Positions 14,570 through 23,855 of a stretch of 64,000 bases of DNA are shown one piece after another. The stretch is from NCBI GenBank assembly GCA_963921335.3, contig CAWUFC020000002.1, forward strand, positions 62,001 to 126,000, given 5' to 3'. Position numbers and translations under genes: made by a program. The notes under the pieces were generated by a model. That model saw only the letters and a list, made by a program, of their open reading frames with translations, was not told the DNA's origin and did no database searches. Each line of letters starts with the position of its first letter. Within the stretch, counting starts at the first letter, position 1. The stretch is from CAWUFC02 sp963921335 (GTDB taxonomy: Bacteria > Pseudomonadota > Gammaproteobacteria > Pseudomonadales > Halieaceae).

Positions 14570-16981
14570 ATGGGCGACCCTTCCGTAGTTAAACTTCCCC
14601 TTTTGCCGTTGCGCGATGTGGTGGTGTATCCCCACATGGTGCTGCCGTTGTTTGTCGGCCGGGAGAAGTCCATCGAGGCGCTGGAAGACGCCATGTCAAA
14701 CGACAAGCAGGTACTGCTGGTCGCGCAGCGCAATGCCTCGGATGACAATCCGGGTGTGGACGACATCTACCAGGTGGGTACCGTTTCCAGCATTTTACAG
14801 TTGTTGAAGCTCCCCGATGGCACGATCAAGGTGCTGGTTGAGGGCGGCTACCGCGCCAGTGTCGATAGCATGGATGACAGCGGACCCTTTACAGTGGCCG
14901 AAGTGCGCGAAATAGAAGGCGAGGTGCTACCCGCAGATGAGGCGGAAGTACTGGTTCGTTCCACCGTCACCCAGTTTGAGAAGTACGTCAATCTGAGCAA
15001 GAAAGTGCCCGCTGAGGTACTGACTTCCCTGTCTGGTATCGACGAGCCAGGACGTCTGGCTGACACCATTGCCGCCCATATGAGCGTGGAGCTGGACCAG
15101 AAGCAGGCGATTTTGGAGATTTCCAGCGTGACCGACCGGCTCGAGCACCTGATGGGCCTGATGGAGGCTGAAATTGACCTGTTCCAGGTCGAGAAGCGCA
15201 TCCGCGGTCGTGTCAAAAAGCAAATGGAGAAAAGCCAGCGGGAGTACTACCTGAATGAGCAGATGAAGGCTATTCAGAAAGAGCTTGGCGAGCTGGATGA
15301 GGCGCCCAACGAAATCGACGAGCTGCAAGCCAAGATAGAAGAGGCGAAGATGCCCGAGGAGGCTTCTGAGAAGGTCTCCGCCGAGCTCAGCAAGCTGAAA
15401 ATGATGTCGCCGATGTCAGCAGAGGCCTCGGTGGTACGCAGCTACATCGACTGGATGATTCAAGTACCTTGGTCCAAGCGGAGCAAGGTCAAACACGACC
15501 TCAAGCGGGCGCGGGATATCCTCGATAAAGACCACTATGGCTTGGAAGAGGTAAAGGAGCGCATTCTCGAGTATCTCGCCGTGCAGAAGCGTGTGCGCAA
15601 GATTAAAGGGCCGGTATTGTGCCTGGTTGGACCGCCCGGGGTGGGTAAAACCTCACTGGGTGAATCCATCGCTCGCTCAACGAATCGCAAGTTCGTGCGC
15701 ATGGCCCTGGGGGGTGTGCGGGACGAGGCGGAAATTCGCGGTCACCGCCGTACCTACATTGGTTCGATGCCCGGCAAGCTGCTGCAAAAAATGGCGAAAG
15801 CAGGGGTGCGTAACCCGCTGTTCCTGCTCGATGAGATCGACAAAATGGGTATGGATCATCGCGGCGATCCCGCGTCGGCCATGCTGGAAGTACTCGACCC
15901 TGAGCAGAACCACGCCTTCAATGACCACTACCTCGAAGTGGATTACGACCTCTCGGATGTGATGTTTCTGTGTACTTCCAATACCATGAACATTCCCGGC
16001 CCGTTGCTGGACCGGATGGAAATCATCCGTATTCCGGGCTACACCGAAGACGAGAAAGCCAATATTGCGGAACGCTACCTGATTCCCAAGCAGGTAAAAG
16101 CCAATGGCCTCAAGAAAGGTGAGATTGAGGTTCTGGAAGAGGCCATTACCGACATTATTCGTTACTACACTCGCGAGGCCGGAGTGCGTGCGCTCGAGCG
16201 TGAAATTGCCAAGGTTTGCCGCAAGGCGGTCAAGGGCATCAGCCTTGGCGAGTACGATGCGCCGCTTAAGGTAGACAGCGAGCTGTTGGGTGAGCTGCTG
16301 GGAGTGCGCAAGTTCAACTTCGGTTCAGCCGAGGAAGAGAACAAGATTGGTCAGGTCACCGGCCTGGCCTGGACTCAGGTGGGTGGCGAGTTGCTGACCA
16401 TCGAAGCCGTGGCAGTGGCTGGTAAGGGGCGCCAGGTAAAAACCGGCTCTCTTGGTGACGTCATGCAGGAGTCAATCCAGGCTGCCGCCACCGTTGTACG
16501 CAGCCGCTCGCAGTTGTTGGGCATTCCCGCCAGTTATCACGACAAGCACGACCTGCATATTCACGTCCCTGAAGGTGCGACCCCCAAGGACGGCCCCAGC
16601 GCAGGGATCGCCATGTGTACCGCACTGGTCTCCGTACTGACAAATATTCCTGTGCGCTCTGAAGTGGCGATGACTGGAGAGATCACCCTGCGAGGAGAGG
16701 TCCTTCCGATTGGTGGTCTCAAGGAAAAACTGCTCGCGGCTCACCGTGGTGGTATTACGACTGTTGTGATTCCAAAAGAGAACGAAAGAGACCTCAAAGA
16801 GATACCTGATAACATTAAGGCGGATCTTGAAATAAAAGCCGTGAAATGGATTGATGAGGTGCTCGATATAGCTCTTGAGTCTATGCCGGAGCCCTTGTCA
16901 GACGAAGAATATATGGCGGACCCATTGACGCCTGGCGGTGATGCAGACCAGGACGAAAAAAATAGGATAAATACGCATTAA
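14570..16981 (+). CDS. lon: ATP-dependent protease Lon
   Basis: 803 residues. A homohexameric AAA+ serine protease that degrades damaged and short-lived regulatory proteins. The N-terminal substrate domain begins LPLLPLRDVVVYPHMV; Walker A is GPPGVGKTS and the Walker B region LFLLDEIDK. The C-terminal protease domain has the catalytic Ser in DGPSAG and the Lys in the following KLLAAHRGG region. The ATG at 14570 is chosen over an in-frame GTG at 14549 because GGAG lies seven bases before it and the sigma32-like promoter would place transcription start close to the GTG. hupB follows, as in E. coli. Confidence 0.96.
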   Translation: MGDPSVVKLPLLPLRDVVVYPHMVLPLFVGREKSIEALEDAMSNDKQVLLVAQRNASDDNPGVDDIYQVGTVSSILQLLKLPDGTIKVLVEGGYRASVDSMDDSGPFTVAEVREIEGEVLPADEAEVLVRSTVTQFEKYVNLSKKVPAEVLTSLSGIDEPGRLADTIAAHMSVELDQKQAILEISSVTDRLEHLMGLMEAEIDLFQVEKRIRGRVKKQMEKSQREYYLNEQMKAIQKELGELDEAPNEIDELQAKIEEAKMPEEASEKVSAELSKLKMMSPMSAEASVVRSYIDWMIQVPWSKRSKVKHDLKRARDILDKDHYGLEEVKERILEYLAVQKRVRKIKGPVLCLVGPPGVGKTSLGESIARSTNRKFVRMALGGVRDEAEIRGHRRTYIGSMPGKLLQKMAKAGVRNPLFLLDEIDKMGMDHRGDPASAMLEVLDPEQNHAFNDHYLEVDYDLSDVMFLCTSNTMNIPGPLLDRMEIIRIPGYTEDEKANIAERYLIPKQVKANGLKKGEIEVLEEAITDIIRYYTREAGVRALEREIAKVCRKAVKGISLGEYDAPLKVDSELLGELLGVRKFNFGSAEEENKIGQVTGLAWTQVGGELLTIEAVAVAGKGRQVKTGSLGDVMQESIQAAATVVRSRSQLLGIPASYHDKHDLHIHVPEGATPKDGPSAGIAMCTALVSVLTNIPVRSEVAMTGEITLRGEVLPIGGLKEKLLAAHRGGITTVVIPKENERDLKEIPDNIKADLEIKAVKWIDEVLDIALESMPEPLSDEEYMADPLTPGGDADQDEKNRINTH

Positions 16982-17023
16982 ACAAGTACTAGCTTGTTGA
17001 CCGGATTCAGAGTTCTATTATAC
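16981..17023 (+). promoter_or_regulatory. hupB promoter region with inverted repeat
   Basis: AACAAG (16981-16986) and CTTGTT (16993-16998) form a six-base inverted repeat. Overlapping it, TTGTTG (16994-16999), 16 bases, TATTAT (17016-17021) makes a plausible sigma70 promoter. The repeat covers the -35 box, so it could be an operator. Confidence 0.45.
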
Positions 17024-17096
17024 AGTCGAAGCACTAAATGCTCGGGTATTTAGGACATAACAACAACTCCATGCATTTTCATTAAAGGGGATAAGT

Positions 17097-17372
17097 GTGA
17101 ATAAAACAGAACTGATTGAAGCAATCGCAGCCTCTGCAGATATTCCCAAAGCTGCAGCTGGCCGTGCGCTTGACGCCGTCGTTGATTCTATTACCGACGC
17201 GCTCAAGAAAGGCGACTCAGTCGCGCTGGTTGGTTTTGGTACATTCGGGGTGAAGGATCGCGCAGCCCGGACTGGTCGTAACCCGCAAACGGGTGCGCCC
17301 ATTCAGATTGCTGCAGCTCGTGTACCCGGCTTCAAAGCGGGTAAGGCTCTGAAAGACGCTGTTAATTCCTGA
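17097..17372 (+). CDS. hupB: DNA-binding protein HU-beta
   Basis: 91 residues from a GTG start preceded by AAAGGGG. A small dimeric nucleoid protein that bends DNA. MNKTELIEAIAASADIPKAAA and the arm segment GRNPQTGAPIQIAAARVPGFKAGKAL are diagnostic of HU. It follows lon, as in E. coli and Pseudomonas, but with its own promoter and a strong terminator 97 bases downstream, consistent with separate, abundant expression. Confidence 0.97.
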   Translation: MNKTELIEAIAASADIPKAAAGRALDAVVDSITDALKKGDSVALVGFGTFGVKDRAARTGRNPQTGAPIQIAAARVPGFKAGKALKDAVNS

Positions 17373-17468
17373 AGGAATTCTCGGCTCAAGGGATAAATAG
17401 AACCTTCTACGACCCAAACGGATAGCCCGGTTTACAGGATGGGCAGCCCTAACCTAGAGGAAAAGAAG

Positions 17469-17494
17469 GCGCACTGACCGGTGCGCTTTTTTTT
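17469..17494 (+). terminator. Intrinsic terminator of hupB
   Basis: GCGCAC (17469-17474), loop TGACCG, GTGCGC (17481-17486), then eight T residues to 17494. It separates hupB from ppiD. Confidence 0.85.
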
Positions 17495-17535
17495 GATAAA
17501 ACTGCTTCATTCGGTCTCCTGAGAACCATCGCTTT

Positions 17536-19416
17536 ATGCTCCAGAATATCCGCAAGAACATCCAGGGATGGGCGGCCCGTATCATCATCGGCCTGATCAT
17601 CCTGACTTTCGCTTTATTTGGTGTTGAATCCATTCTCGCGCCGGGCGGTGACCCGTCTGTTGCCGAGGTGAACGGGCAGCCGATTTCCCGCAACGATCTC
17701 CAGATACAAATAAATATGCAAAAGCGCCGTCTGATGATGAGCATGGGGGACAACCTCGATCCAGCCATGTTGGACGACCAGGTGCTGGCGGGGCCGGCGC
17801 TGGAGTACATGGTACAAAAAGCACTGCTACTGCAAAGCGCTGATGACTACTCGTTGGCTATTTCTGACGAAAAATTGAATGAATTTATTACCGGTAATCC
17901 GGCCTTCCATATTGAAGGGCGCTTTGATCCGCAGCGTTACCAGACTCTGTTGTCGGACCAGGGCTTTACCCCGGCGGGCTTCCGCGAAGCGCTGCGCGAA
18001 GATGTGCTGATGACGCAGCTACGCGCGGGGATCAGCGGTGCCGAGTTTGCAACACCGGCAGAACTGGACCAGCTTGCGATTCTGCGTGAGGAACGGCGTG
18101 ATATTCGCTACTTAACCGTGCCGATTGAGCGCTTCAAGGACGCCAGCGCCTTGCCCGAGGAAGAAATCCAGAACTGGTATGAAGAGCGTCAGGAGCAGTA
18201 CCAGAGCGCCGAAACCGTCGACCTGGAGTATATTGAACTGCGGGCCGAAGACTTCACCGTTGAAGTTGAGGAGTCCGAGGTCAGGGCTTTGTTTGAGTCC
18301 CAAAAGGATGACCTGGTTCTGCCCGAGCAGCGTGCCGTGTCTCACATTCTGTTTGAGCAGGGCGAGGATGAAACCGAAGAGGCGTTGCGAGCGCGTATAG
18401 CTGCATTACAAGCTGAGATAGCCACAGATGCCTCCAATTTTGCTGAACTTGCCGCCAAACACTCCCAGGATCTTGGTTCGGCAAATTTTGGCGGTGAACT
18501 AGGTTTCACCAGCGGTGATGCCTTTCCCGAAGAAATCGAATTCGCTGTCGCGGCGTTGGCACTTAATACAGTCTCCCAGCCGGTAAACAGCGAAGCGGGT
18601 TGGCATCTGCTGTTAGTGACAGATATTCGCACTGGTGAGGCGCCCAGCTTTGAAGAGATGCAGATGGAACTGACCGCCGAGCTGAGCCAGGAGCGTTCCC
18701 GGCGTGAGCTTATTACTACTGCTGAAAATCTCAAGGATCTCGTGTTTAACGCTGAAGACCTTAGAGCACCTGCCGCGGAACTGGATTTGACCGTGGCAAG
18801 CGCAGAGGGCATTGGTCGCGCTGGCGGAGCCGGCATCTTTGCCGATCAGCGTGTATTGCGTCAGGCCTTCAGCCCGGAACTACTTGGCGAGGGCTTCAAC
18901 AGCGATGTGATTGAGCTCGATGACGGTCATTTTGTGGTATTCCGTGTAGCCCGACACAAGCCCGCAGAGGCTCTGCCCCTTGAGGTGGTGCGCGATGATG
19001 TTGTCAGCGCAATTCTGGAGAGCCAGGCGCGGGACAAAGCTGTGGCATATGCCGATGAGTTGCTTGCCAAGCTGGCCGCAGGCTCGAGTGTCGAAGAGCT
19101 GGCGTTGGCCGAGGGTTATGATTGGCAGGTAGAGTTGAGTGCGCGGCGTGACAGCCTCAATTTGCCTCAGGCAACACGCGAGGCCGCATTTGGCTTGCTG
19201 GCGCCCACGCAGGGATCAAGTTTTGACTACGCGCAAACTGCGAACGGTGACGTAGAAGTGTTTGAAATCTTCAGGGTAACTGCCGGCACCCCGGACACCT
19301 TGAACGAGCAGGACCGTCAGCGCATTGGTAACACTCTGGCGGACCAAAGTGCGCGTGTGCTGGATGGCGCATTCCAGCGGACGCTGGCAGAATCTGCCGA
19401 GGTCGTTAGAAGCTGA
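17536..19416 (+). CDS. ppiD: Membrane-anchored periplasmic chaperone PpiD
   Basis: 626 residues, the PpiD length. One N-terminal membrane segment (about residues 14-34) anchors it in the inner membrane. A SurA-like N-terminal chaperone region follows, then one parvulin domain at about 262-365 (AVSHILFEQ through GWHLLLVTDI), then a C-terminal region. The protein helps newly exported proteins leave the Sec translocon; parvulin activity in PpiD is weak or absent in E. coli. It lies in its usual position after hupB. Its stop overlaps the next start (TGATG), which is unusual because the partner is a phosphopantetheinyl transferase. Confidence 0.93.
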   Translation: MLQNIRKNIQGWAARIIIGLIILTFALFGVESILAPGGDPSVAEVNGQPISRNDLQIQINMQKRRLMMSMGDNLDPAMLDDQVLAGPALEYMVQKALLLQSADDYSLAISDEKLNEFITGNPAFHIEGRFDPQRYQTLLSDQGFTPAGFREALREDVLMTQLRAGISGAEFATPAELDQLAILREERRDIRYLTVPIERFKDASALPEEEIQNWYEERQEQYQSAETVDLEYIELRAEDFTVEVEESEVRALFESQKDDLVLPEQRAVSHILFEQGEDETEEALRARIAALQAEIATDASNFAELAAKHSQDLGSANFGGELGFTSGDAFPEEIEFAVAALALNTVSQPVNSEAGWHLLLVTDIRTGEAPSFEEMQMELTAELSQERSRRELITTAENLKDLVFNAEDLRAPAAELDLTVASAEGIGRAGGAGIFADQRVLRQAFSPELLGEGFNSDVIELDDGHFVVFRVARHKPAEALPLEVVRDDVVSAILESQARDKAVAYADELLAKLAAGSSVEELALAEGYDWQVELSARRDSLNLPQATREAAFGLLAPTQGSSFDYAQTANGDVEVFEIFRVTAGTPDTLNEQDRQRIGNTLADQSARVLDGAFQRTLAESAEVVRS

Positions 19417-20186
19417 TGACTGCGGAAATTCTGATTCCCGAATTGGCTGAAGATGTTCATCTGTGGCTGGCTTCTGCGGAAGATTACCAGGCGCAGTTGG
19501 CAGAGGCCTCGCACAGCGACCTGCTGACCGGCGCGGAAATTCAGCGCTATGAGGAGCTGGCTCGCCCGGAGCACAGGCTGGAGTATCTGGCCGGTCGTGT
19601 GTTTCTGCGAGAGATTCTCTCTGCCTATACGGGCATTCCGCCCAATGCACTGGCGTTCGACAAGAATCCTTCTGGCAAGCCGGCCCTGGTGGCTGAGCAG
19701 CTGGATACGCCTCTGAATTTTAATTTCTCCCACGGCGCGGACGGAATGGCCTGTGCGGTTACTGCCAAGAACAACATTGGCGTAGACGTGGAAAGTGTCT
19801 CTGAAGACCGTGGCATGGTTGAGGTGGCAGATCACTACTTTTCCAGTATTGAGCTCGCGGGCCTGGAAGCCTTGGGCGCTGCCGATCAGCAACAGCAGTT
19901 TTTCAGGATCTGGACGCTCAAGGAGGCCTATATCAAGGCCCGCGGTGAAGGGCATAGCCAGTCACTGGACAGCTTCAGTTTCTATTGCCCGCAGCCAGGC
20001 ATTATCAAACTTGTGGTCGCTGGTCAGGAAGTGCCGGGTTGGGGCTTCTGGTCCCTGCAGTCCGGTGCGGGCGAAATGGTCGCAGTTGCTGTACAATCCT
20101 CCAGCGCTGAATTGCGCGTTTTTTCGCGCTCTTCCAAAGGTATTCAAAAAGAGTTGCCCCTGGCCTCACTGGGTGAGGTCGCCTGA
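19416..20186 (+). CDS. 4'-phosphopantetheinyl transferase (Sfp type)
   Basis: 256 residues. It transfers phosphopantetheine from CoA to a carrier-protein serine. The Sfp-family core is visible: LAGRVFLREILS, FNFSHGADGMACAV, the Mg-binding GVDVES and the WTLKEAYIKARG block. The length and two-lobe form match Sfp/EntD-type enzymes rather than the small AcpS. No polyketide or nonribosomal peptide genes are nearby, so the target may be AcpP or a carrier elsewhere. It is translationally coupled to ppiD and followed by the serA-like gene after 29 bases. Confidence 0.9.
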   Translation: MTAEILIPELAEDVHLWLASAEDYQAQLAEASHSDLLTGAEIQRYEELARPEHRLEYLAGRVFLREILSAYTGIPPNALAFDKNPSGKPALVAEQLDTPLNFNFSHGADGMACAVTAKNNIGVDVESVSEDRGMVEVADHYFSSIELAGLEALGAADQQQQFFRIWTLKEAYIKARGEGHSQSLDSFSFYCPQPGIIKLVVAGQEVPGWGFWSLQSGAGEMVAVAVQSSSAELRVFSRSSKGIQKELPLASLGEVA

Positions 20187-20215
20187 ACCGGCAGCTCTCG
20201 AAACGAGGTTCCACA

Positions 20216-21391
20216 GTGTTCAAAGTACAGACCCTAAATGCGATCTCGGTCAAGGGATTGGATCGCTTTGATCGTGAAAACTATGAAGTCGCCAGCGAAA
20301 TAGGCCACCCCGATGCCATTTTGCTGCGCAGTCACAAGCTGGCTACTGAAGAGATCGGTGACACCGTGCTGGCCATCGGTCGCGCTGGTGCGGGCACGAA
20401 CAATATTCCTGTCGCGGCCTGTACCGAGCGAGGTATACCGGTGTTTAACTCGCCTGGCGCAAACGCCAATGCCGTCAAGGAGCTGGTGGCAGCTGCGATG
20501 CTCCTGGGTTCCCGAGGTATTGTGCAGGGTATCTCCTACGTCGACACGCTTGCAGATGTTTCAGATGAGGCAGAGCTGAACAAGACTCTCGAAGCCCAGA
20601 AGAAGCAATTCAAGGGTAACGAACTCTACGGTAAAACCCTGGGCGTAGTTGGCCTCGGTGCCATTGGTTCCCTGGTAGCTGACATGGCGCTGGATCTGGG
20701 TATGGATGTGGTTGGCTATGACCCGGCCCTGTCTGTGGAGGCCGCCTGGCGCCTCGACAGTCGCGTTCAAAAGATGGATGCACTTGCCTCCCTGTTTGCT
20801 CGCAGCGACTACATCACTTTGCACCTGCCGGTACTGGATGCGACCCGTGGTCTCGTCAATGCTGAGCTGTTGGCTGGAGTGAAGCAGGATTGCTGTCTGT
20901 TGAACTTTGCCCGCAAAGAGATTGTAGACAGCGCAGGTGTGATTGAATCGCTGGACAATGGTGGGCTTCGCGCCTACATCACTGATTTTCCAGAGCCCGC
21001 ACTGATCGGTCGTGATGACGTGGTGCTAATGCCGCATATTGGTGCCAGCACCGAAGAGGCCGAAGACAATTGTGCGGTGATGGCAGCTAACCAGCTGAAA
21101 GACTTTCTCGAGAACGGCAATATTCGCAACTCGGTCAATTTCCCCACTTTGATTCTCGAGCCGAGTGAGGGCGTGCGACTGGCGATCAGCAATAGCAACG
21201 TGCCCAAGATTCTGGGCAACCTGCTTTCCCTGCTGGCCGATGAGAATATTAACGTGATCGACATGCTCAACAAGAGCCGTGACGATGTGGCCTATAACCT
21301 GATCGATGTTGAAACTGCGCCCTGCGAGGATTCGCTGGAAAAAATGCGTGCAGTGGAAGGAGTGATCAACGTCAGGGTTATCGGAGCTTAA
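20216..21391 (+). CDS. D-3-phosphoglycerate dehydrogenase-like 2-hydroxyacid dehydrogenase with ACT domain
   Basis: 391 residues from a GTG. Probable first step of serine synthesis (3-phosphoglycerate to 3-phosphohydroxypyruvate). The NAD-binding motif is VVGLGAIGS (about residues 143-151). The catalytic Arg is in NFARKEIVD, the Glu near DFPEPALIG and the His in PHIGAST. The C-terminal 75 residues form an ACT regulatory domain (NLLSLLADENINVIDMLNKS), consistent with serine feedback. It resembles short type PGDHs. Genomes often encode a second SerA, so the symbol is left open. Confidence 0.87.
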   Translation: MFKVQTLNAISVKGLDRFDRENYEVASEIGHPDAILLRSHKLATEEIGDTVLAIGRAGAGTNNIPVAACTERGIPVFNSPGANANAVKELVAAAMLLGSRGIVQGISYVDTLADVSDEAELNKTLEAQKKQFKGNELYGKTLGVVGLGAIGSLVADMALDLGMDVVGYDPALSVEAAWRLDSRVQKMDALASLFARSDYITLHLPVLDATRGLVNAELLAGVKQDCCLLNFARKEIVDSAGVIESLDNGGLRAYITDFPEPALIGRDDVVLMPHIGASTEEAEDNCAVMAANQLKDFLENGNIRNSVNFPTLILEPSEGVRLAISNSNVPKILGNLLSLLADENINVIDMLNKSRDDVAYNLIDVETAPCEDSLEKMRAVEGVINVRVIGA

Positions 21392-21395
21392 AGCC

Positions 21396-21950
21396 ATGAC
21401 CGACCAGCTTGAGAGTCTATCTGAGCAGGTTGGTCAATCAGAGCGCCCGGGCAAAGACCCGGGCAACCCACCCTTGCACCTTTGGCAGCCGGAGCTCTCC
21501 GGTGACATCGATATTCTGATCAAGGCGGATGGCCAGTGGATACACGAGGGCCGTCCCATCAAACGCCAGTCCCTGGTAAACCTTTTTGCCTCGATTTTGC
21601 GGCGCGAGGAGGACGGTGAATACTACTTGGTAACGCCCGTAGAGAAGTGGCGACTGCGAGTGGAAGCACTGCCCCTGATCATTACTGATGTCGAAGCCAA
21701 ACAAGAAGAGAGTGGGCAGCAAACCCTAACCGTAACCACCAACACCGGCCGGCGCTATGAGGTGGGTACCGAGTACCCGCTGTTCGTGCCCGAGCTCGAA
21801 TCAGTCAGCGACGTGCCTGCGGTGACCCTGCCTCACGGCCTGGTGGCCTTGTTCAGTCGCACAGCCTGGTACCGCCTGGTTGATCTGGCTGAAGAACAGG
21901 GTGGGGTGACGGGAGTGGCAAGCTCAGGCGAGTTTTATTCACTCACCTGA
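21396..21950 (+). CDS. DUF1285 domain protein
   Basis: 184 residues. PLHLWQPELSGDIDILIKAD, WIHEGRPIKRQSLVNLFAS and YYLVTPVEKWRLRVE are the conserved DUF1285 blocks, known in many proteobacteria. No function is established. It begins four bases after the serA-like stop and converges with the ETF-ubiquinone oxidoreductase gene, leaving a 13-base gap without a terminator. No signal peptide or membrane segment is seen. Confidence 0.88.
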   Translation: MTDQLESLSEQVGQSERPGKDPGNPPLHLWQPELSGDIDILIKADGQWIHEGRPIKRQSLVNLFASILRREEDGEYYLVTPVEKWRLRVEALPLIITDVEAKQEESGQQTLTVTTNTGRRYEVGTEYPLFVPELESVSDVPAVTLPHGLVALFSRTAWYRLVDLAEEQGGVTGVASSGEFYSLT

Positions 21951-21963
21951 GCCTGAATGGCAC

Positions 21964-23613
21964 TTACATATTGGGGTAGTTAGGCCCGCCAAACCCTTCT
22001 GGCGTGACCCAGGTAATGTTCTGCGATGGGTCCTTGATGTCACAAGTCTTGCAGTGAACACAGTTCTGGCCATTGATCTGGAAACGCTGGCCTTCCGCAT
22101 CTTCAACAATCTCATAAACCCCCGCCGGACAGTAGCGCTGCGCCGGTTCGTCCCATGTTGGCAGGTTCACCGACAATGGAATGCTGGCGTCCTTCAGCGT
22201 CAGGTGACAGGGCTGGTCTTCCTCATGGTTGGTATTGGATAGGAACACCGATGACAGTCGGTCGAAGCTGATGGTGTTGTCTGGCTTCGGATAGTCGATT
22301 TTCTTGCTCTCGGCTGCGGGCTTGAGGCAGTCGTAATCGGGCTTCTGATCGCGCAGGGTAAAGGGCATGCGACCGCCAAAGATATTCTGGTCGATCCAGA
22401 CCATGGCGGAACCGATCAGGAAACCGAACTTGTGCATAAAGCCGGCGAAGTTACGCGTGGTGTAGAGCTCCTCGTGCAGCCAGGAGCCCTCAATATTGCT
22501 GGCATAACTGTCCAGGTCTTTTGCTGCATCTTCCTGGCCCAATGCTTCCACAACGCTTTCAGCGGCAAGCAGGCCGCTCTTCATAGCCGTATGGTTACCC
22601 TTGATCTTCACGCTGTTCATGGTGCCGGCGTCACAGCCGATCAGCAGGCCGCCCGGGAAGTGCATTTTAGGCAGGGAATTAATGCCGCCCTTGGCGAGGG
22701 CGCGGGCACCATAGCTGATGCGAGTGCCGCCCTGCAGGTATTTGATGGTCTCGGGGTGATGCTTCCAGCGCTGCAATTCGTCAAACGGGCTGACGTGCGG
22801 GTTGGAGTAGTTCAGGTCGGTAATCAGACCCAGGTAGACCTGGTTGTTTTCGGCGTGATAGAGGAAGGCGCCGCCGGAGGAGTTTGACTCGCTCAGCGGC
22901 CAGCCCAGACCGTGTACCACCAGGCCTTCCTCGTGCTGCTCGGCTGGGATCTCCCAGATCTCTTTGATGCCGATGCCATAGTGCTGGGGGTCTTTGCCCT
23001 CGTCGAGGCCAAACTTCTCGATCAGTTGCTTGCCCAGGTGACCGCGGCAACCCTCTGCAAACAGGGTGTATTTGGCGTGCAGCTCCATGCCAGGCATGTA
23101 GGAGTCTTTGTGCTCACCATTTTCAGCGATACCCATATCGCCGGTAGCGATGCCTTTGACTCTGCCATCTTCGTGATACAGCACCTCAGATGCCGCAAAG
23201 CCGGGGTAGACCTCTACGCCCAGGCCTTCGGCCTGTTCTGCCAGCCAGCGGCAGACGTTACCCATGGAGACAATGTAGTTGCCTTCGTTATGAGTAGGTT
23301 TCGGAATCATCCAGTTGGGCAGCTTGACCGCGCTGTCCTTGCCAAAATAGAAGAAGAACTTGTCACCGGTGACTTCGGTGTTGAGCGGAGCACCGAGTTC
23401 TTTCCAGTTGGGGAACAGCTCTTCCATCGCGCGTGGCTCAAGCACGGCGCCGGAGAGGGTGTGAGCACCAATCTCGCTGCCTTTCTCCACCAGGCATACG
23501 GTGATTTCCTGCTCTTTTTCCGCTGCCAGTTGCATGATGCGACAGGCCGCCGACAGGCCGGCCGGGCCACCACCAACGATGACCACATCAAATTCCATTG
23601 CTTCACGTTCCAC
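21964..23613 (-). CDS. Electron transfer flavoprotein-ubiquinone oxidoreductase
   Basis: 549 residues. It passes electrons from reduced ETF to ubiquinone, linking acyl-CoA and other flavin dehydrogenases to the respiratory chain; it is membrane associated with FAD and one 4Fe-4S cluster. The FAD motif VVIVGGGPAGLSAAC is near the N-terminus. The C-terminal ferredoxin-like segment has the cysteines of YCPAGVYE and NCVHCKTCDIKDP. The GTG at 23613 (MEREAMEFD) matches the start of pseudomonad homologues; Met6 is an alternative. It is divergent from etfB-etfA, the two subunits of its electron donor. Confidence 0.96.
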   Translation of the reverse strand: MEREAMEFDVVIVGGGPAGLSAACRIMQLAAEKEQEITVCLVEKGSEIGAHTLSGAVLEPRAMEELFPNWKELGAPLNTEVTGDKFFFYFGKDSAVKLPNWMIPKPTHNEGNYIVSMGNVCRWLAEQAEGLGVEVYPGFAASEVLYHEDGRVKGIATGDMGIAENGEHKDSYMPGMELHAKYTLFAEGCRGHLGKQLIEKFGLDEGKDPQHYGIGIKEIWEIPAEQHEEGLVVHGLGWPLSESNSSGGAFLYHAENNQVYLGLITDLNYSNPHVSPFDELQRWKHHPETIKYLQGGTRISYGARALAKGGINSLPKMHFPGGLLIGCDAGTMNSVKIKGNHTAMKSGLLAAESVVEALGQEDAAKDLDSYASNIEGSWLHEELYTTRNFAGFMHKFGFLIGSAMVWIDQNIFGGRMPFTLRDQKPDYDCLKPAAESKKIDYPKPDNTISFDRLSSVFLSNTNHEEDQPCHLTLKDASIPLSVNLPTWDEPAQRYCPAGVYEIVEDAEGQRFQINGQNCVHCKTCDIKDPSQNITWVTPEGFGGPNYPNM

Positions 23614-23763
23614 GGCTGTATCCTCTACTCAGTGCCTGTCAAAAGGCGTCTCAAACTATGGGTGCGCAAGTATATAATTTTACAGGATTAATCTCTATTC
23701 ATGGCTGACATAAGCGCTATTCACAGGTGTCATTTAGGGTCAATTTGGCGACCCCGCTAGCCC

Positions 23764-23792
23764 TTGACCTGTGGTGCCTATGTGGGCATGAT
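23764..23792 (+). promoter_or_regulatory. Probable etfBA promoter
   Basis: TTGACC (23764-23769), 17 bases, CATGAT (23787-23792), within the 242-base spacer between the divergent ETF-ubiquinone oxidoreductase and etfB. The predicted leader is about 55 bases. Confidence 0.55.
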
Positions 23793-23855
23793 ACCCGCCC
23801 GAATCGCGTGGCTCGCCACGAAACCCACCCTTTAAATCAAAAGATTGGAGAATCT

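Noticed and set aside
22912..23691. A 259-codon plus-strand frame over the 5' part of the ETF-ubiquinone oxidoreductase gene
   Set aside because: The opposite strand carries a full-length, highly conserved protein; the plus-strand translation shows no domain.
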